Of a DNA stretch of 64,000 nt, positions 24,322 to 34,399 are shown piece by piece. This DNA is from Halococcus saccharolyticus DSM 5350. GTDB taxonomy: Archaea; Halobacteriota; Halobacteria; Halobacteriales; Halococcaceae. Location: NCBI RefSeq assembly GCF_000336915.1, contig NZ_AOMD01000021.1:224388-288387 (forward strand), given 5' to 3'. Under the pieces are notes generated by a model. It searched no databases, was not told where the DNA came from, and was given only the letters and a program-made list of their open reading frames with translations. Each line of letters begins with the position of its first letter. Position 1 is the first letter of the stretch. The position numbers and the translations under genes were made by a program.

Positions 24322-25350
24322 GTGACAGACACCAACCGCCAGTTCGTTCTGGGCAAGCGTCCCGACGGGAAACCCGATCGCGACACGTTCGAGCTCGAAG
24401 AACGCGACGTTCCCGAACCACGCCACGGCGAGGTGCTCGTACGAACGCTCTATCTCTCGGTCGACCCATACATGCGCGGACGGATGCGCGACCGCGAGTC
24501 CTACGCCGATCCGTGGGAGGTCGGCGATCGGATGGCGGGCCACGTCGTCGGTGAGGTCATCGAGTCCGCACACGACGACTGGGCCGCTGGAGAGTTCGTC
24601 TTCGGCGAGGGGTTCTGGAGCGAGTACGCCGCCCTTGACGGCGACGACCTCACGCCCGTCGACCCCTCCCTCGAAAACCTCTCGCTGCCCGCCTATCTCG
24701 GCGTGCTCGGGATGCCAGGCCGGACGGCGTACTTCGGCACGCTCGACGTGCTCGAACCCGATCCGGGCGACACGGTGGTGGTCTCCGGGGCGGCGGGCGC
24801 GGTCGGCTCGACCGTCGGCCAGATCGCGAGTCTCGCTGGCGCGCGCGTCGTCGGGTTCGCGGGCAGCGACGAGAAAGTTCGTTATCTCGAAGACGACCTC
24901 GGGTTCGACGCCGGGATCAACTACAAGACGACTGACGACTACCGCAGAGCGCTCGCCGACGCCGCACCGAACGGCGTCGACGCGTACTTCGACAACGTCG
25001 GTGGGCCGATCTCGGACGCGGTGTTCACCCAGTTGAACGTCGACGCGCGAGTGGCGATCTGCGGGCAGATCGCGCTATACAACGAGGAGGGCGTCCCGAC
25101 CGGCCCGCGCAAGCTCCCGCAACTCATCGCGCCACGTGCCCACGTCGAGGGGTTTCTCGTCTTCGACTACGCGACGCGGTTCGAGCACGCGAACGACCGA
25201 CTCCGCGACTGGGTGGCGAACGACGACATCGAACACCGAGAATCGATCGTCGAAGGGTTCGCAAACGCTCCCGACGCCTTCCTCGGGCTGTTCGAGGGTG
25301 ACAACATCGGCAAGCAGGTCGTGAAGGTCGCCGAACCGAGCGAATCGTGA
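24322..25350 (+). CDS. NADP-dependent medium-chain oxidoreductase (PTGR/CurA type)
   Basis: 342 residues, zinc-free MDR. LSVDPYMRGRMRD is the family start landmark and VVSGAAGAVGSTVGQIASLAG binds NADPH. FDNVGGPISDAVF and CGQIALYNE follow. Such enzymes reduce alpha,beta-unsaturated ketones or aldehydes, often electrophile detoxification. GTG 24322 gives the expected MTDTNRQ start. Its stop overlaps the cupin gene start, so the two form an operon, divergent from lutC. Confidence 0.9.
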   Translation: MTDTNRQFVLGKRPDGKPDRDTFELEERDVPEPRHGEVLVRTLYLSVDPYMRGRMRDRESYADPWEVGDRMAGHVVGEVIESAHDDWAAGEFVFGEGFWSEYAALDGDDLTPVDPSLENLSLPAYLGVLGMPGRTAYFGTLDVLEPDPGDTVVVSGAAGAVGSTVGQIASLAGARVVGFAGSDEKVRYLEDDLGFDAGINYKTTDDYRRALADAAPNGVDAYFDNVGGPISDAVFTQLNVDARVAICGQIALYNEEGVPTGPRKLPQLIAPRAHVEGFLVFDYATRFEHANDRLRDWVANDDIEHRESIVEGFANAPDAFLGLFEGDNIGKQVVKVAEPSES

Positions 25351-25685
25351 AAACCGTCGAGACCGACGAGACCGACGGCTTCTTCGAAGTCGTCGCCGAT
25401 ACTGATCGATCCCAGGCCGCAACGATGGTGCTCTCGCCGGGTCAGTCCACGGGCGGTCCCGAGAACCGCCACCCCGACGCCGACCAGTGGTGCTACGTCG
25501 CCGATGGAACCGGGATCGCCGTCGTCGGCGGCGAGGAGCACCGCCTCGAACCGGGGACGCTCGTCTGCATCGAGGCCGGCGAAGCCCACGAGATACGCAA
25601 CGACGCTGGCGCTGGTGGCAGCGACGATTACGACGATGAGAGGGGCCTTCGGACGATCAACGTCTACGCACCACCGGTGTACTGA
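25347..25685 (+). CDS. Cupin-domain protein
   Basis: 112 residues. The cupin motifs are PENRHPDADQWCYVADGTG and PGTLVCIEAGEAHEIRN, with His and Glu candidates for metal binding. GTG 25347 overlaps the oxidoreductase stop as GTGA. It probably acts on or stabilises a product of the same pathway. No closer function can be assigned. Confidence 0.85.
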   Translation: MKTVETDETDGFFEVVADTDRSQAATMVLSPGQSTGGPENRHPDADQWCYVADGTGIAVVGGEEHRLEPGTLVCIEAGEAHEIRNDAGAGGSDDYDDERGLRTINVYAPPVY

Positions 25686-25776
25686 CCTCGACGTTCGTCG
25701 CTGTGGCCATCGTCGTATAAACGACACCGCACGTGGTGGGTGTGTAGTCACGTGTCCCTGCTCCCTTCCTGTGTCT

Positions 25777-27207
25777 ATGAGTACCGAATCACAGGACAAA
25801 ACGTGGGCCATCGACGGCGTGCCGTCGGCCCGCGACATCGACGAGATCGACCTCAACGAGTTCGAGACCGGGCCGATAGCGAAGTTCGTCGTCGCGTTCG
25901 CCGTCGGCGCGGTCTTCTTCCTCGTCCCGGTGCCGTGGCAGGGCGAGATCACCGTCCCGTTCGACATCGTCGTCAGCACGATCACCACCTCGTTCCCGGA
26001 CGCCGTCGGGGTGTACGCACTGGCAATCATCGTTGCTGGCGGCGTATTGACGACTGCCGCCGAACTCGACGCTCGGGAAACTGTCTCACTCGACGCCGAT
26101 CTGTCGTACTTCGAGAGTTCGGTCGCGTTCTGGGCACTCCGGGTGCTCGGTGCGGTGCTCGCGCCGGTGATGTTCTTCAAACTCGGACCCGAATGGCTCC
26201 ATACCCCGGCGACGGGCGGGTTCATGTGGGGGACGTTGATCTACAGCGTCGGCGTCATCATCCCGATCGGCGCGATTTTCATCACGATCTTCGTCGAACT
26301 CGGCGGGCTGGAGTTCGTCGGCACGCTCGCGAGGCCGGTGATGAACCCGCTGTTCAAACTTCCTGGAAGAGCGGCCCTCGACAGCCTCGCGTCGTGGGTC
26401 GGGTCGTACTCGGTGGGCCTCTACGTCACCCGGAACGTCTTCGATCGCGGTGGCTACAACAAGCGTGAGGTGTTCATCATTGCGACCTGCTTCTCGACGG
26501 TCAGCATCGGGTTCGTCGGCGTGGTCGCCGCCACGGTCGACATGCTCGCGCTGTTCCCGGTCATCTTCCTCGCGTACTTCGTGTGTGTCGTGATCTGTGC
26601 CGCGATCCTCGTCCGGGTGCCGCCGATCAGCACCGTTCCGGAGGAGTACGTCGCCGAACCCGATCCCGAAATCCCGTTCGTCGGCTCCCCACGGGAGTAC
26701 CTCCGGTTCGCGCTGAGCGAGGCGGTCGGGAAGGCGAAGGAGGGCGAGACGTTCGCCGGGGCGGCGTGGCGTGGGTTCGTCGACGGGCTGAAACTCACGA
26801 GCCTGATCCTCGGGACGATCCTCGCGGTCGGTCTCGCGGCGGTGCTCCTCTCGGCGTACACCCCGACGTTCGATATCCTCGGTGCGCCGCTCGTGCCCGT
26901 GATCGAGCTGCTCGGGCTGCCGAGCGCCGAGACGGTCGCGCCGGCGACCATCGTGGGGATCACCGAGATGTACGTTCCGGTCCTACTGGTGGAGGAGGCC
27001 GCGCCGATGGCGCGGTTTTTCATCGCCGTGCTCGCGGTCTCCCAGCTCATCTTCTTCTCCAGCGTCGGCCCGATGACGATGGACATGTTCAGCGATGTTC
27101 CGGTGCGATTTCGCGATCTCGTGATACTGTTCGTCATGCGCACGGTCATCCTCGTGCCGCTGATCGCCGGGATGACCCACCTCGTCGCCGCACTCGGGCT
27201 GCTCTAA
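25777..27207 (+). CDS. YjiH-family membrane carrier (nucleoside-recognition/gate domains)
   Basis: 476 residues with about 10-11 hydrophobic helices. Gate-domain features are GSYSVGLYVTRNVFDRGGYN and TCFSTVSIGFVGVVAATVDM, and later a second half with APATIVGITEMYVPVLLVEE. YjiH proteins are presumed transporters of unknown substrate. The gene lies immediately before the hut regulator and the hut operon, so histidine or urocanate import is a fair hypothesis. Its end overlaps the convergent regulator by 4 bases. Confidence 0.82.
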   Translation: MSTESQDKTWAIDGVPSARDIDEIDLNEFETGPIAKFVVAFAVGAVFFLVPVPWQGEITVPFDIVVSTITTSFPDAVGVYALAIIVAGGVLTTAAELDARETVSLDADLSYFESSVAFWALRVLGAVLAPVMFFKLGPEWLHTPATGGFMWGTLIYSVGVIIPIGAIFITIFVELGGLEFVGTLARPVMNPLFKLPGRAALDSLASWVGSYSVGLYVTRNVFDRGGYNKREVFIIATCFSTVSIGFVGVVAATVDMLALFPVIFLAYFVCVVICAAILVRVPPISTVPEEYVAEPDPEIPFVGSPREYLRFALSEAVGKAKEGETFAGAAWRGFVDGLKLTSLILGTILAVGLAAVLLSAYTPTFDILGAPLVPVIELLGLPSAETVAPATIVGITEMYVPVLLVEEAAPMARFFIAVLAVSQLIFFSSVGPMTMDMFSDVPVRFRDLVILFVMRTVILVPLIAGMTHLVAALGLL

Positions 27208-27857
27208 GCCCGAACGTACTCGATCAGCGCTGCGACCAGCTTGTTCTCCGCCCGCCGGAGGTGTTCCTCGGCGGTCCGCCGCTCGACCCCGACCGCGTCG
27301 GCGATCTCGGTGGTCGTGGTCTCGCGGGGAATCTCGTAGTACCCCCGATCGTAGGCGACCCCGAACGTCTCTCGCTGGCGCGCCGAGAGATCGGGGAGGA
27401 CGCCATCGAGCGTGAGCAGCGGCGCGTCGTGAGCGACCGTCTCGATCTCGCGCTTTTGCTCGACCGAGACGGAAAACCCGTCATCGATGAGATCGCGGTA
27501 GCACGCCGTGAGGTTGGCCGGATCGAGCGCGAGCACTCGACAGGATTTCGCGCCGCCGGTGTAGCGCAGCGGCGGCAGGAGGAGGCAGTCGTGGCGGGCG
27601 AGGTACGACTCGATCAGGTCGCCCTTGCGTCGTTTGAGACATTCGGCGGTGACGACCACCAGCTCGTCCGGCCGCCGGAGGAGGTCTTGGACGCCGACGC
27701 GCTCGCGGACGTGTGCGAGGATCTCGTCGGTCGCGTCGTCCGTGACATAGAGGAGATCACAGTGGTCGTTACACCACAGCTCGACTGCGGCGTCGGTGCC
27801 GGCGGTCGCGACGGCGTAGGCCCCGTCGCCCTCGATCCGAAAGGTGGCTTCGTACAT
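27204..27857 (-). CDS. Bat-type HTH regulator, probable hut regulator
   Basis: 217 residues. The last 55 form an HTH_10 domain (LSARQRETFGVAYDRGYYEI, TTTEIADAVGVERRTAEEHL, RRAENKLV), as in bacterio-opsin activator Bat. The N-terminal half is the usual haloarchaeal ligand region. It is transcribed away from hutU with only 85 bases between the starts, and a perfect palindrome lies in that gap. I infer that it controls hutUGIH and perhaps the YjiH carrier. Confidence 0.85.
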   Translation of the reverse strand: MYEATFRIEGDGAYAVATAGTDAAVELWCNDHCDLLYVTDDATDEILAHVRERVGVQDLLRRPDELVVVTAECLKRRKGDLIESYLARHDCLLLPPLRYTGGAKSCRVLALDPANLTACYRDLIDDGFSVSVEQKREIETVAHDAPLLTLDGVLPDLSARQRETFGVAYDRGYYEIPRETTTTEIADAVGVERRTAEEHLRRAENKLVAALIEYVRA

Positions 27858-27877
27858 ACGCTGGAGAACGAACCCTC

Positions 27878-27903
27878 ACTAATAAAAGACACTCCACGTG
27901 GAG
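27878..27903. promoter_or_regulatory. Regulator TATA box and CTCCACGTGGAG palindrome
   Basis: ACTAATAAAAGA (27878-27889) is a minus-strand TATA region about 25-30 bases before ATG 27857. Next to it, CTCCACGTGGAG (27892-27903) is a perfect 12-base palindrome midway between the divergent regulator and hutU, and so an operator candidate for both. Confidence 0.55.
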
Positions 27904-27942
27904 CACCAACGGTATCGTGAGTCGTTCGCATAGATGGAGGGG

Positions 27943-29679
27943 ATGAGCGAACAGGAATCCGCCGCGACCGAGTCCGGCATCGGCGAGCCGTCCGAGCAGT
28001 GGCGCGAGTACCAGGGCGCACCGACGGGCACTGAGATCGAGTGCAAGGGGTGGCGACAGGAGGCCGCCCTCCGGATGCTCAACAACAACCTCGATCCCGA
28101 GGTCGCCGAAAAACCCGAGGACCTCGTGGTGTATGGTGGGACCGGCAGAGCGGCCCGAAGCTGGGACGCCTACGACGCCATTCTCGCCGAGCTACGTGAC
28201 CTCGACGACGAAGAAACCCTGCTCGTCCAGTCGGGCAAGCCCGTCGGCCGCTTCGCAACTCACGAGCGAGCGCCCCGGGTGCTGATCGCGAACTCGAATC
28301 TCGTGGGGAAGTGGGACGACTGGGAGCATTTCCACGAGCTCGAAGCCGAGGGCAAGATCATGTACGGCCAGATGACCGCCGGCTCGTGGGCGTACATCGG
28401 CACCCAGGGCATCATCCAAGGAACCTACGAGACGCTCGCTGAACTCGGTCGGCAGGAATACGACAGCAACCTCGAAGGAAAAATCGTGGCCACCGGGGGT
28501 CTCGGCGGGATGAGCGGTGCACAGCCCCTCGCAGTCACGATGAACCGCGGCGTCTGTATCGCCGCCGAGGTCGATGCGCGCCGGATCGAACGCCGACTCG
28601 ATACGGACTACCTGATGGAACGCGCTGACAGTCTCGACGAGGCGCTCGACAACGCTGAGGAAGCGGCCGAAGCCGGCGAACCGTACAGCGTCGCCGTCGA
28701 GATGAACGTCGCAGACATGCTCGAAGCGATGCTGGAGCGCGGGTTCGTCCCCGACGTCGTGACCGACCAAACCAGCGCCCACGACGAATTGGGGGGGTAC
28801 TACCCCAGCGGCTACTCCGTCGCGGAGGCCGACGAACTTCGAGAATCGGACCCCGAGCGCTACCGCGAGGAGAGCCTCGACACGATGGAGCGTCATGTCG
28901 ACGCCATCCTCGAACTTCAAGAGCGCGGCGCGGTTGCCTTCGAGTACGGCAACAACCTCCGTGGCCAAGTCGAGGATCACCGCGGGCGCGAGGACGCTTT
29001 TGATTTCCCCGGGTTCGTTCCTGCCTACATCCGGCCGATGTTCTGTCGCGGCCGCGGCCCGTTCCGGTGGGCGGCGCTGTCCGGCGATCCAGCCGACATC
29101 CACCGCACCGACGAGGCGGTGACCGAACGATTCCCTGACAACGAATCGCTCAACCGCTGGATCGAACTCGCTCAGGAACAAGTATCTTTCCAGGGACTTC
29201 CTTCACGAGTCTGCTGGCTTGGGTACGAAAACGACGAAAATGGATTGACCGAGCGCGCGCGCTTCGCGCTCCGGATCAACGAACTCGTCGCCGACGGCGA
29301 AATCAGCGCACCGATCGTCGTCACCCGCGATCACCTCGACGCCGGCAGCGTCGCCAGCCCACACCGCGAGACCGAGGCCATGCGGGACGGCACCGACGCG
29401 GTCGCGGACTGGCCGATCCTGAACGCCCTCCTGAACTGCGCCGCGGGCGCGGACATCGTGAGCGTTCACGACGGCGGCGGCGTCGGTATCGGCAACGCGC
29501 TCCATGCCAACAACCACGTCGTGCTCGACGGCTCCGATCTGGCTGCGGAGAAGGCTCGCCGCGTGTTCACGACCGATCCGGGGATGGGCGTGATCCGCCA
29601 CGCCGACGCGGGCTACGACGAGGCCATCGACGAGGCCGACCAGTCGGACGTGGCGGTGCCGATGCGGGACCGACGATGA
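27943..29679 (+). CDS. hutU: Urocanate hydratase
   Basis: Second step of histidine degradation: urocanate plus water to imidazolonepropionate, using tightly bound NAD. 578 residues, the normal size. [32 protein letters not shown] (NAD loop), [18 protein letters not shown] and [19 protein letters not shown] are all conserved. ATG 27943 is chosen by family start; ATG 27934 is three codons upstream. First gene of hutU-G-I-H. Confidence 0.96.
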   Translation: MSEQESAATESGIGEPSEQWREYQGAPTGTEIECKGWRQEAALRMLNNNLDPEVAEKPEDLVVYGGTGRAARSWDAYDAILAELRDLDDEETLLVQSGKPVGRFATHERAPRVLIANSNLVGKWDDWEHFHELEAEGKIMYGQMTAGSWAYIGTQGIIQGTYETLAELGRQEYDSNLEGKIVATGGLGGMSGAQPLAVTMNRGVCIAAEVDARRIERRLDTDYLMERADSLDEALDNAEEAAEAGEPYSVAVEMNVADMLEAMLERGFVPDVVTDQTSAHDELGGYYPSGYSVAEADELRESDPERYREESLDTMERHVDAILELQERGAVAFEYGNNLRGQVEDHRGREDAFDFPGFVPAYIRPMFCRGRGPFRWAALSGDPADIHRTDEAVTERFPDNESLNRWIELAQEQVSFQGLPSRVCWLGYENDENGLTERARFALRINELVADGEISAPIVVTRDHLDAGSVASPHRETEAMRDGTDAVADWPILNALLNCAAGADIVSVHDGGGVGIGNALHANNHVVLDGSDLAAEKARRVFTTDPGMGVIRHADAGYDEAIDEADQSDVAVPMRDRR

Positions 29680-30599
29680 GCCTGCACGAACCGCCGGCGT
29701 GGTCGGGGTCGTCGTCGGATCCGAACGACGAGCAGTTCGGTGACGTCGTCGAACCCGCGACGCTCGATCGTGCCGGCGAGTTCGACGCCGTCCTCGTCGG
29801 CGAGCCGTACGATGATGCGGTGATCGGCCGGCGCGGCGCGCGCGAAGGACCGGCGGCGCTCCGCGACGCACTCGCCGGCGTCAAAACCCATCACTTCGAT
29901 GCGGGTCCCGTCGAATCGATCGGCGATCTCGGCAACGTCGTGATTCCGGATGGCGATGTCAGCGCGGTCCAAGAGACCGTCCGCGAGACCACCCGCGACG
30001 TTCACGCTCAGGACGCGCTTCCGGTCTTTCTCGGCGGCGACAACTCGCTCACGTACCCGAACGCTGCGCCGCTGCTCTCGGAATCGGCCGGGATCGTCAA
30101 TTTCGATGCGCATCTCGACTGCCGTGAGGTACAGGAAAAACCGACCAGCGGGACGCCGTACCGACAACTCCACGAGGACGGTCTCGACGCCTACGCCTGC
30201 GTCGGGGCGCGCCACTTCGAAACCTCGACCGCGTACGCCGAGTACGTCGACGAACAGAACGGGGCGATCGTTACGAGCGAAGCTGTCGGCGACGATCCCG
30301 CTGGAGCGGTCGACCGTGCGCTCGACGCGATGGCTGGCGTCGAGACGGTCTACGTCAGCGTGGACCTCGACGTGCTCGACGCCACGGCTGCGCCGGGCGT
30401 GAGCGCGTCCACACCCGGTGGGATCACGACGCGGGAACTCTTCGAGGCCCTCCGCCGTGTCGCAGCCGACGACCGGGTGGCGGGATTCGAAGTCGTCGAA
30501 TGTGCGCCGTCGCTCGACACCGAGGGGCGGACTGCCGCCGCGGGCGCACGAGCCGTCGCCCACTTTCTGACGGGGTACACGGAGGAACACGATGACTGA
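29676..30599 (+). CDS. hutG: Formimidoylglutamase
   Basis: Hydrolyses N-formimidoylglutamate to glutamate and formamide. 307 residues of the arginase/agmatinase superfamily. Mn ligands are seen in [11 protein letters not shown] and [20 protein letters not shown]. The first site normally reads GGDH; here it is GGDN, so one His ligand is replaced by Asn. ATGA overlap with hutU. Last step of the pathway although second in the operon. Confidence 0.93.
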   Translation: MSLHEPPAWSGSSSDPNDEQFGDVVEPATLDRAGEFDAVLVGEPYDDAVIGRRGAREGPAALRDALAGVKTHHFDAGPVESIGDLGNVVIPDGDVSAVQETVRETTRDVHAQDALPVFLGGDNSLTYPNAAPLLSESAGIVNFDAHLDCREVQEKPTSGTPYRQLHEDGLDAYACVGARHFETSTAYAEYVDEQNGAIVTSEAVGDDPAGAVDRALDAMAGVETVYVSVDLDVLDATAAPGVSASTPGGITTRELFEALRRVAADDRVAGFEVVECAPSLDTEGRTAAAGARAVAHFLTGYTEEHDD

Positions 30600-31833
30600 A
30601 CTCACGACACTAATCCACGACGCGAGCGAGATCGTCGTCGGACCCGGCGAAGACGACACGCTCGAACAGCACGAAAACGCCGCTCTCGCCGTCGTCGACG
30701 GTCGTGTGGCCGCGGTCGGTCCGACCGACGAGATCACCGAGGAGTACCCGCCCGAGAACGCCACTCACGCGATCGACGCCGATGGACGAAGCGTGATCCC
30801 GGGGTTCGTAGATTCACACACCCACGGCCTGTTCGCGGGCGATCGCTCCGACGAGTTCGCGGCGAAGCTCCGCGGGAAGACGTACCAGGAGATTCTGGCC
30901 GAGGGCGGTGGAATCCTTCGAACCGTGCGCGCCGTCCGGGAGGCGAGCAGCGAGCAACTCCTCTCGAACCTGCTCGGTCATCTCGATACGATGCTCGCTC
31001 ACGGCACGACCACCGTGGAGGTCAAGTCCGGCTACGGGCTCGATACCGAAACCGAGCTCCGGATGCTCGACGTCATCCGACAGGCCGACGACACGCACCC
31101 AGTCGACGTGGTCCCCTCGTTCATGGGTGCCCACGCCGTTCCCGAGGGAACCGACGCCGAGGCGTACACCGAGCGAGTCATCGACGACCAGCTTCCCGCA
31201 GTCGCCGATCAGGGGATCGCCGAGTTCTGCGACGTGTTCTGCGAGGAGGACGTCTTTTCGGTCGAGCAGTCCCGCAGCATTCTCGAAGCCGGAATTGAGT
31301 ACGGACTCACGCCGAAAGTCCACGCCGAGGAGTTCGTCCGGCTCGGCGGCGCACAGCTCGCGGCCGATCTCGGTGCGGCGAGCGCCGACCATCTGCTTCA
31401 CGCGAACGACGACGATCGTGCGGCGCTCGCCGAGGCGGGTGTCACGCCCGTCCTTCTCCCCGGAACGGCCTTCTCACTCGGCGCGGAGTACGCCGACGCG
31501 CGGGCGTTTCTCGACGAAGGAGGGTCGATCGCGGTGGCGACCGATTTCAACCCGAACTGCCACTCCCAGAGCATGGGTTTCGCGATCGCGCTCGCCTGTA
31601 TCGGGATGGGGATGACGCCCGCCGAAGCGCTGCTGGCCGGGACACAGGGCGGCGCACGCGCGCTCGACCGTGCTGGCGAGAGTGGTTCGCTTCGCGAGGG
31701 AATGGCTGCCGACGTGGCCATCATCGACGCCCCATCGCACGTTCACGTGCCGTACAACTTCGGTGTGAACACCGTCGAAACGGTGCTCAAGGACGGCGAG
31801 CTAGTATCGGGGACGGAAGAAAGCCATGAGTGA
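30592..31833 (+). CDS. hutI: Imidazolonepropionase
   Basis: Metal-dependent amidohydrolase that opens imidazolonepropionate to formimidoylglutamate. 413 residues, usual length. Metal ligands lie in [11 protein letters not shown], the Lys/His segment around [42 protein letters not shown] and [13 protein letters not shown]. Overlaps hutG by 8 bases and hutH by 8 bases, a tightly packed operon. Confidence 0.95.
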   Translation: MTELTTLIHDASEIVVGPGEDDTLEQHENAALAVVDGRVAAVGPTDEITEEYPPENATHAIDADGRSVIPGFVDSHTHGLFAGDRSDEFAAKLRGKTYQEILAEGGGILRTVRAVREASSEQLLSNLLGHLDTMLAHGTTTVEVKSGYGLDTETELRMLDVIRQADDTHPVDVVPSFMGAHAVPEGTDAEAYTERVIDDQLPAVADQGIAEFCDVFCEEDVFSVEQSRSILEAGIEYGLTPKVHAEEFVRLGGAQLAADLGAASADHLLHANDDDRAALAEAGVTPVLLPGTAFSLGAEYADARAFLDEGGSIAVATDFNPNCHSQSMGFAIALACIGMGMTPAEALLAGTQGGARALDRAGESGSLREGMAADVAIIDAPSHVHVPYNFGVNTVETVLKDGELVSGTEESHE

Positions 31834-33406
31834 GCGCGAACCAGTCGTCCTTGATGGGACGTCGCTCACTCCCGAGGACGTGGCGCGGGTCGCTCGTGAC
31901 GACGCCCGGGTGACGATCGCCGAGTCCGCACGCGAAGCCGTGCGGGGATCTCGAGAGCGCGTCGAGAAGGTTCTCGACGGCGACGAGGCGGTCTACGGCT
32001 TGAACACCGGTTTCGGCCAGCTCGTGACCGAACGCATCCCCGAAGGCGAGCGCGAACGCCTCCAGACCAACCTCGTCCGGAGTCACGCTTCGGGTGTGGG
32101 ATCAGAGCTCGACCGCGAGGCGGTCCGTGCGATGATGCTCACGAGGATCAACGCCTTGGTGAAGGGGTACTCGGGGATCCGCGAGATCGTCGTCGATCAC
32201 CTCGTGACGATGTTGAACGAAGACGTCCATCCGGTCGTCCGGTCGCGGGGCAGTCTCGGCGCGAGCGGCGATCTCGCGCCGCTCGCCCACCAGGCACTCG
32301 TTCTGTTGGGCGAAGGCACCGCCGAAGTGGATGGCGAAGAACTCGACGGCGAGGCGGCACTCGCACGGGCGGGCCTCGAACCGCTCTCGCTCGCCGCGAA
32401 GGAGGGACTCGCTCTCATCAACGGCACACAGCTGTCCGTCGGGCTGGCTGCACTCTGTGTCGTCGACGCCGAGCGCGCCGTCCGCGGGGCTGACATTGCG
32501 GGCGCACTCACGACCGAGGTTTCGATGGGGACGACCGCCTCGTGCGCTCCGGCGATTCAGGACGTTCGCCCCCACGACGGCCAGGCGACGAGCGCACGGA
32601 ACATCCGCAAACTCACCGCCGATTCGGAAATCGTCGAGTCCCACCGCAACTGCGATCGGGTTCAGGACGCCTACTCGCTACGCTGTCTCCCGCAGGTCCA
32701 CGGCGCAGTGCGTGATGCGATCGTCCATCTCCGTGAGGCCGTCGAGACCGAATTAAATAGCGCGACCGACAACCCGCTCGTCTTTTCGGGCGCTGACGTC
32801 GACGATCGCGCCAGTGGAACGGCGTCGGTCGGCGTGCTCTCCGGCGGCAATTTTCATGGGGAGCCGCTCGCGCTCCGACTCGATTATCTCGTGAACGCGC
32901 TCACGGAGCTCGCTGCGATCGCCGAGCGCCGCACCGATCGGCTGCTCAATCCCAACCTTCAGGAAGAACACCTCCCGCCGTTTCTCACGCCCGAAAGCGG
33001 CGTGCGCTCGGGCTACATGATCGCCCAGTACAGCGCCGCCACGCTCGTGAACCAGAGTCGATCGCTCGGGTCGCCTGCGACCGACAACACGCCCGTGAGC
33101 GGTGGCCAGGAGGACCACGTGAGTATGAGCGCCGAAAGCACACACCACGCCCGGACCGCCGTCGAGAACGCGCTGACGACCGTTGGGATCGAACTCCTCT
33201 GTGGCGCACAGGCGATGGAGTTCGTCGACGACGATCTCGATCCTGGAACGGGGACTGGCGCAGCCTACGATGCGATCCGCGAACACGTGCCGCCGCTCGA
33301 CGACGATCGGCCACTCCACACCGAGATCGAAATCGCGACGGAGCTGGTGGCTACAGGACGGCTCGACGACGCTATCGAGTGCGCCCTCGACGATTCGATC
33401 GAGTAG
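31826..33406 (+). CDS. hutH: Histidine ammonia-lyase
   Basis: First step of the pathway: L-histidine to urocanate and ammonia. 526 residues. The MIO cofactor arises from Ala-Ser-Gly in GSLGASGDLAPLAH (about residue 145). YGLNTGFGQL, NGTQLS, HRNCDRVQDAYSLRC and QYSAATLVNQSRS are further conserved catalytic parts. Last gene of the operon. No hut gene for the alternative deiminase route is present. Confidence 0.96.
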   Translation: MSEREPVVLDGTSLTPEDVARVARDDARVTIAESAREAVRGSRERVEKVLDGDEAVYGLNTGFGQLVTERIPEGERERLQTNLVRSHASGVGSELDREAVRAMMLTRINALVKGYSGIREIVVDHLVTMLNEDVHPVVRSRGSLGASGDLAPLAHQALVLLGEGTAEVDGEELDGEAALARAGLEPLSLAAKEGLALINGTQLSVGLAALCVVDAERAVRGADIAGALTTEVSMGTTASCAPAIQDVRPHDGQATSARNIRKLTADSEIVESHRNCDRVQDAYSLRCLPQVHGAVRDAIVHLREAVETELNSATDNPLVFSGADVDDRASGTASVGVLSGGNFHGEPLALRLDYLVNALTELAAIAERRTDRLLNPNLQEEHLPPFLTPESGVRSGYMIAQYSAATLVNQSRSLGSPATDNTPVSGGQEDHVSMSAESTHHARTAVENALTTVGIELLCGAQAMEFVDDDLDPGTGTGAAYDAIREHVPPLDDDRPLHTEIEIATELVATGRLDDAIECALDDSIE

Positions 33407-33476
33407 GCGTCGTCGCTTCGTCACGGTGATTCGGCGTCGTGCCGAACTCCCTCCATCTAAGTCTCTGCTCGAACTT

Positions 33477-33496
33477 ACGTACTATGCGAGGTACGT
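33477..33496. promoter_or_regulatory. ACGTAC/GTACGT inverted repeat before the GAF gene
   Basis: ACGTAC (33477-33482) and GTACGT (33491-33496) with an 8-base spacer, ending four bases before the GTG at 33501. In this position it would block or mark the transcription start. It may be the target of the XRE protein encoded in the same operon. Confidence 0.45.
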
Positions 33497-33500
33497 TTAA

Positions 33501-33995
33501 GTGACTAACGACAGTACCGACGAACCACCGACGATGAACGACGAAGAGACACCGTCTTCCATAGCGCCGAAACCCGACGAGGGAACGGGGGAAGTTCTCC
33601 AAAATGTCGTCGCGGAATTCGACTGTACGTCAGGCACGCTCCACCGAACGGACGAAGACGGATTACAGCTCGTTGCTTCCGTCGGTATTCCGGACTCCGT
33701 TCTTCCGCGGATCGAGACGATTCCGGTCGGCAAAGGAATGGCTGGATTGGCGGCCGAGCGAATGGAACCAGTCGATATCTGTAATCTCCAGACGGACGAC
33801 TCCGGCGTCGCCGAAGACGGCGCACGCGCGACGGGGATGGAGGGGTCACTTGCTGCCCCGATCATCGGAGAGGACGGCACGCTCGAAGGAACGATCGGGG
33901 TTGGCAAGCCGGAACAGTACGAGTTTACCGCCGAAGAACGTGATAAGCTGATGAGGATCGGCAAGCAGATCATCTCCCATGACAGCACAGAATAA
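33501..33995 (+). CDS. GAF-domain sensor protein
   Basis: 164 residues. After an acidic start, residues 30-155 form one GAF domain (VVAEFDCTSGTLHRTDEDGL, PVGKGMAGLAAERMEPVDIC, GSLAAPIIGEDGTLEGTIGV). No output or membrane domain. GTG 33501 is taken; ATG 33534 is an alternative. It overlaps the XRE gene by 17 bases, so a sensor-regulator pair is likely, but the ligand is unknown. Confidence 0.85.
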   Translation: MTNDSTDEPPTMNDEETPSSIAPKPDEGTGEVLQNVVAEFDCTSGTLHRTDEDGLQLVASVGIPDSVLPRIETIPVGKGMAGLAAERMEPVDICNLQTDDSGVAEDGARATGMEGSLAAPIIGEDGTLEGTIGVGKPEQYEFTAEERDKLMRIGKQIISHDSTE

Positions 33996-34212
33996 CCCGC
34001 CACTCGGTGAGGAACTCCGAGATCGCCGCCAGACCCGTGGCCTCCACCAGATGGAAGTCGCAGCCAATCTCGAAACAACGACGGCCGTGGTCGCGGCGTG
34101 GGAGGACGGCGACCGGGTCCCGAGCGACGAGCACGCGGCCGCGCTCGTAGAGCTGTTCGGCGAGAGTGAGCAATCCGGATCGTCGACCGAACCGCGAACG
34201 AGTGACGGCTAG
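33979..34212 (+). CDS. XRE-family HTH protein
   Basis: 77 residues, almost only the HTH: GEELRDRRQTRGLHQMEVAA, then TTTAVVAAWEDGDRVPSDEH. A Ser-rich tail follows. Start inside the end of the GAF gene implies coupled translation. Small DNA-binding partner, probably controlled through the GAF protein. Confidence 0.82.
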   Translation: MTAQNNPPLGEELRDRRQTRGLHQMEVAANLETTTAVVAAWEDGDRVPSDEHAAALVELFGESEQSGSSTEPRTSDG

Positions 34213-34399
34213 TCGCATTCCTCTTTCGGACGGGGCGAGAGCAATCTAGACCAACACACAGGCCACCCGAAGGAGCGTCTGATTACACGATGAGAACTAT
34301 CGAGTTTTCGGTCCGAAGCGGAGCGTAACTGCGCTCGTGGCGTTCCGCGGAGCGGGCACGCCTCGCAACGTTTGTAACCCGACGGGCGGTGGGTGCGGT

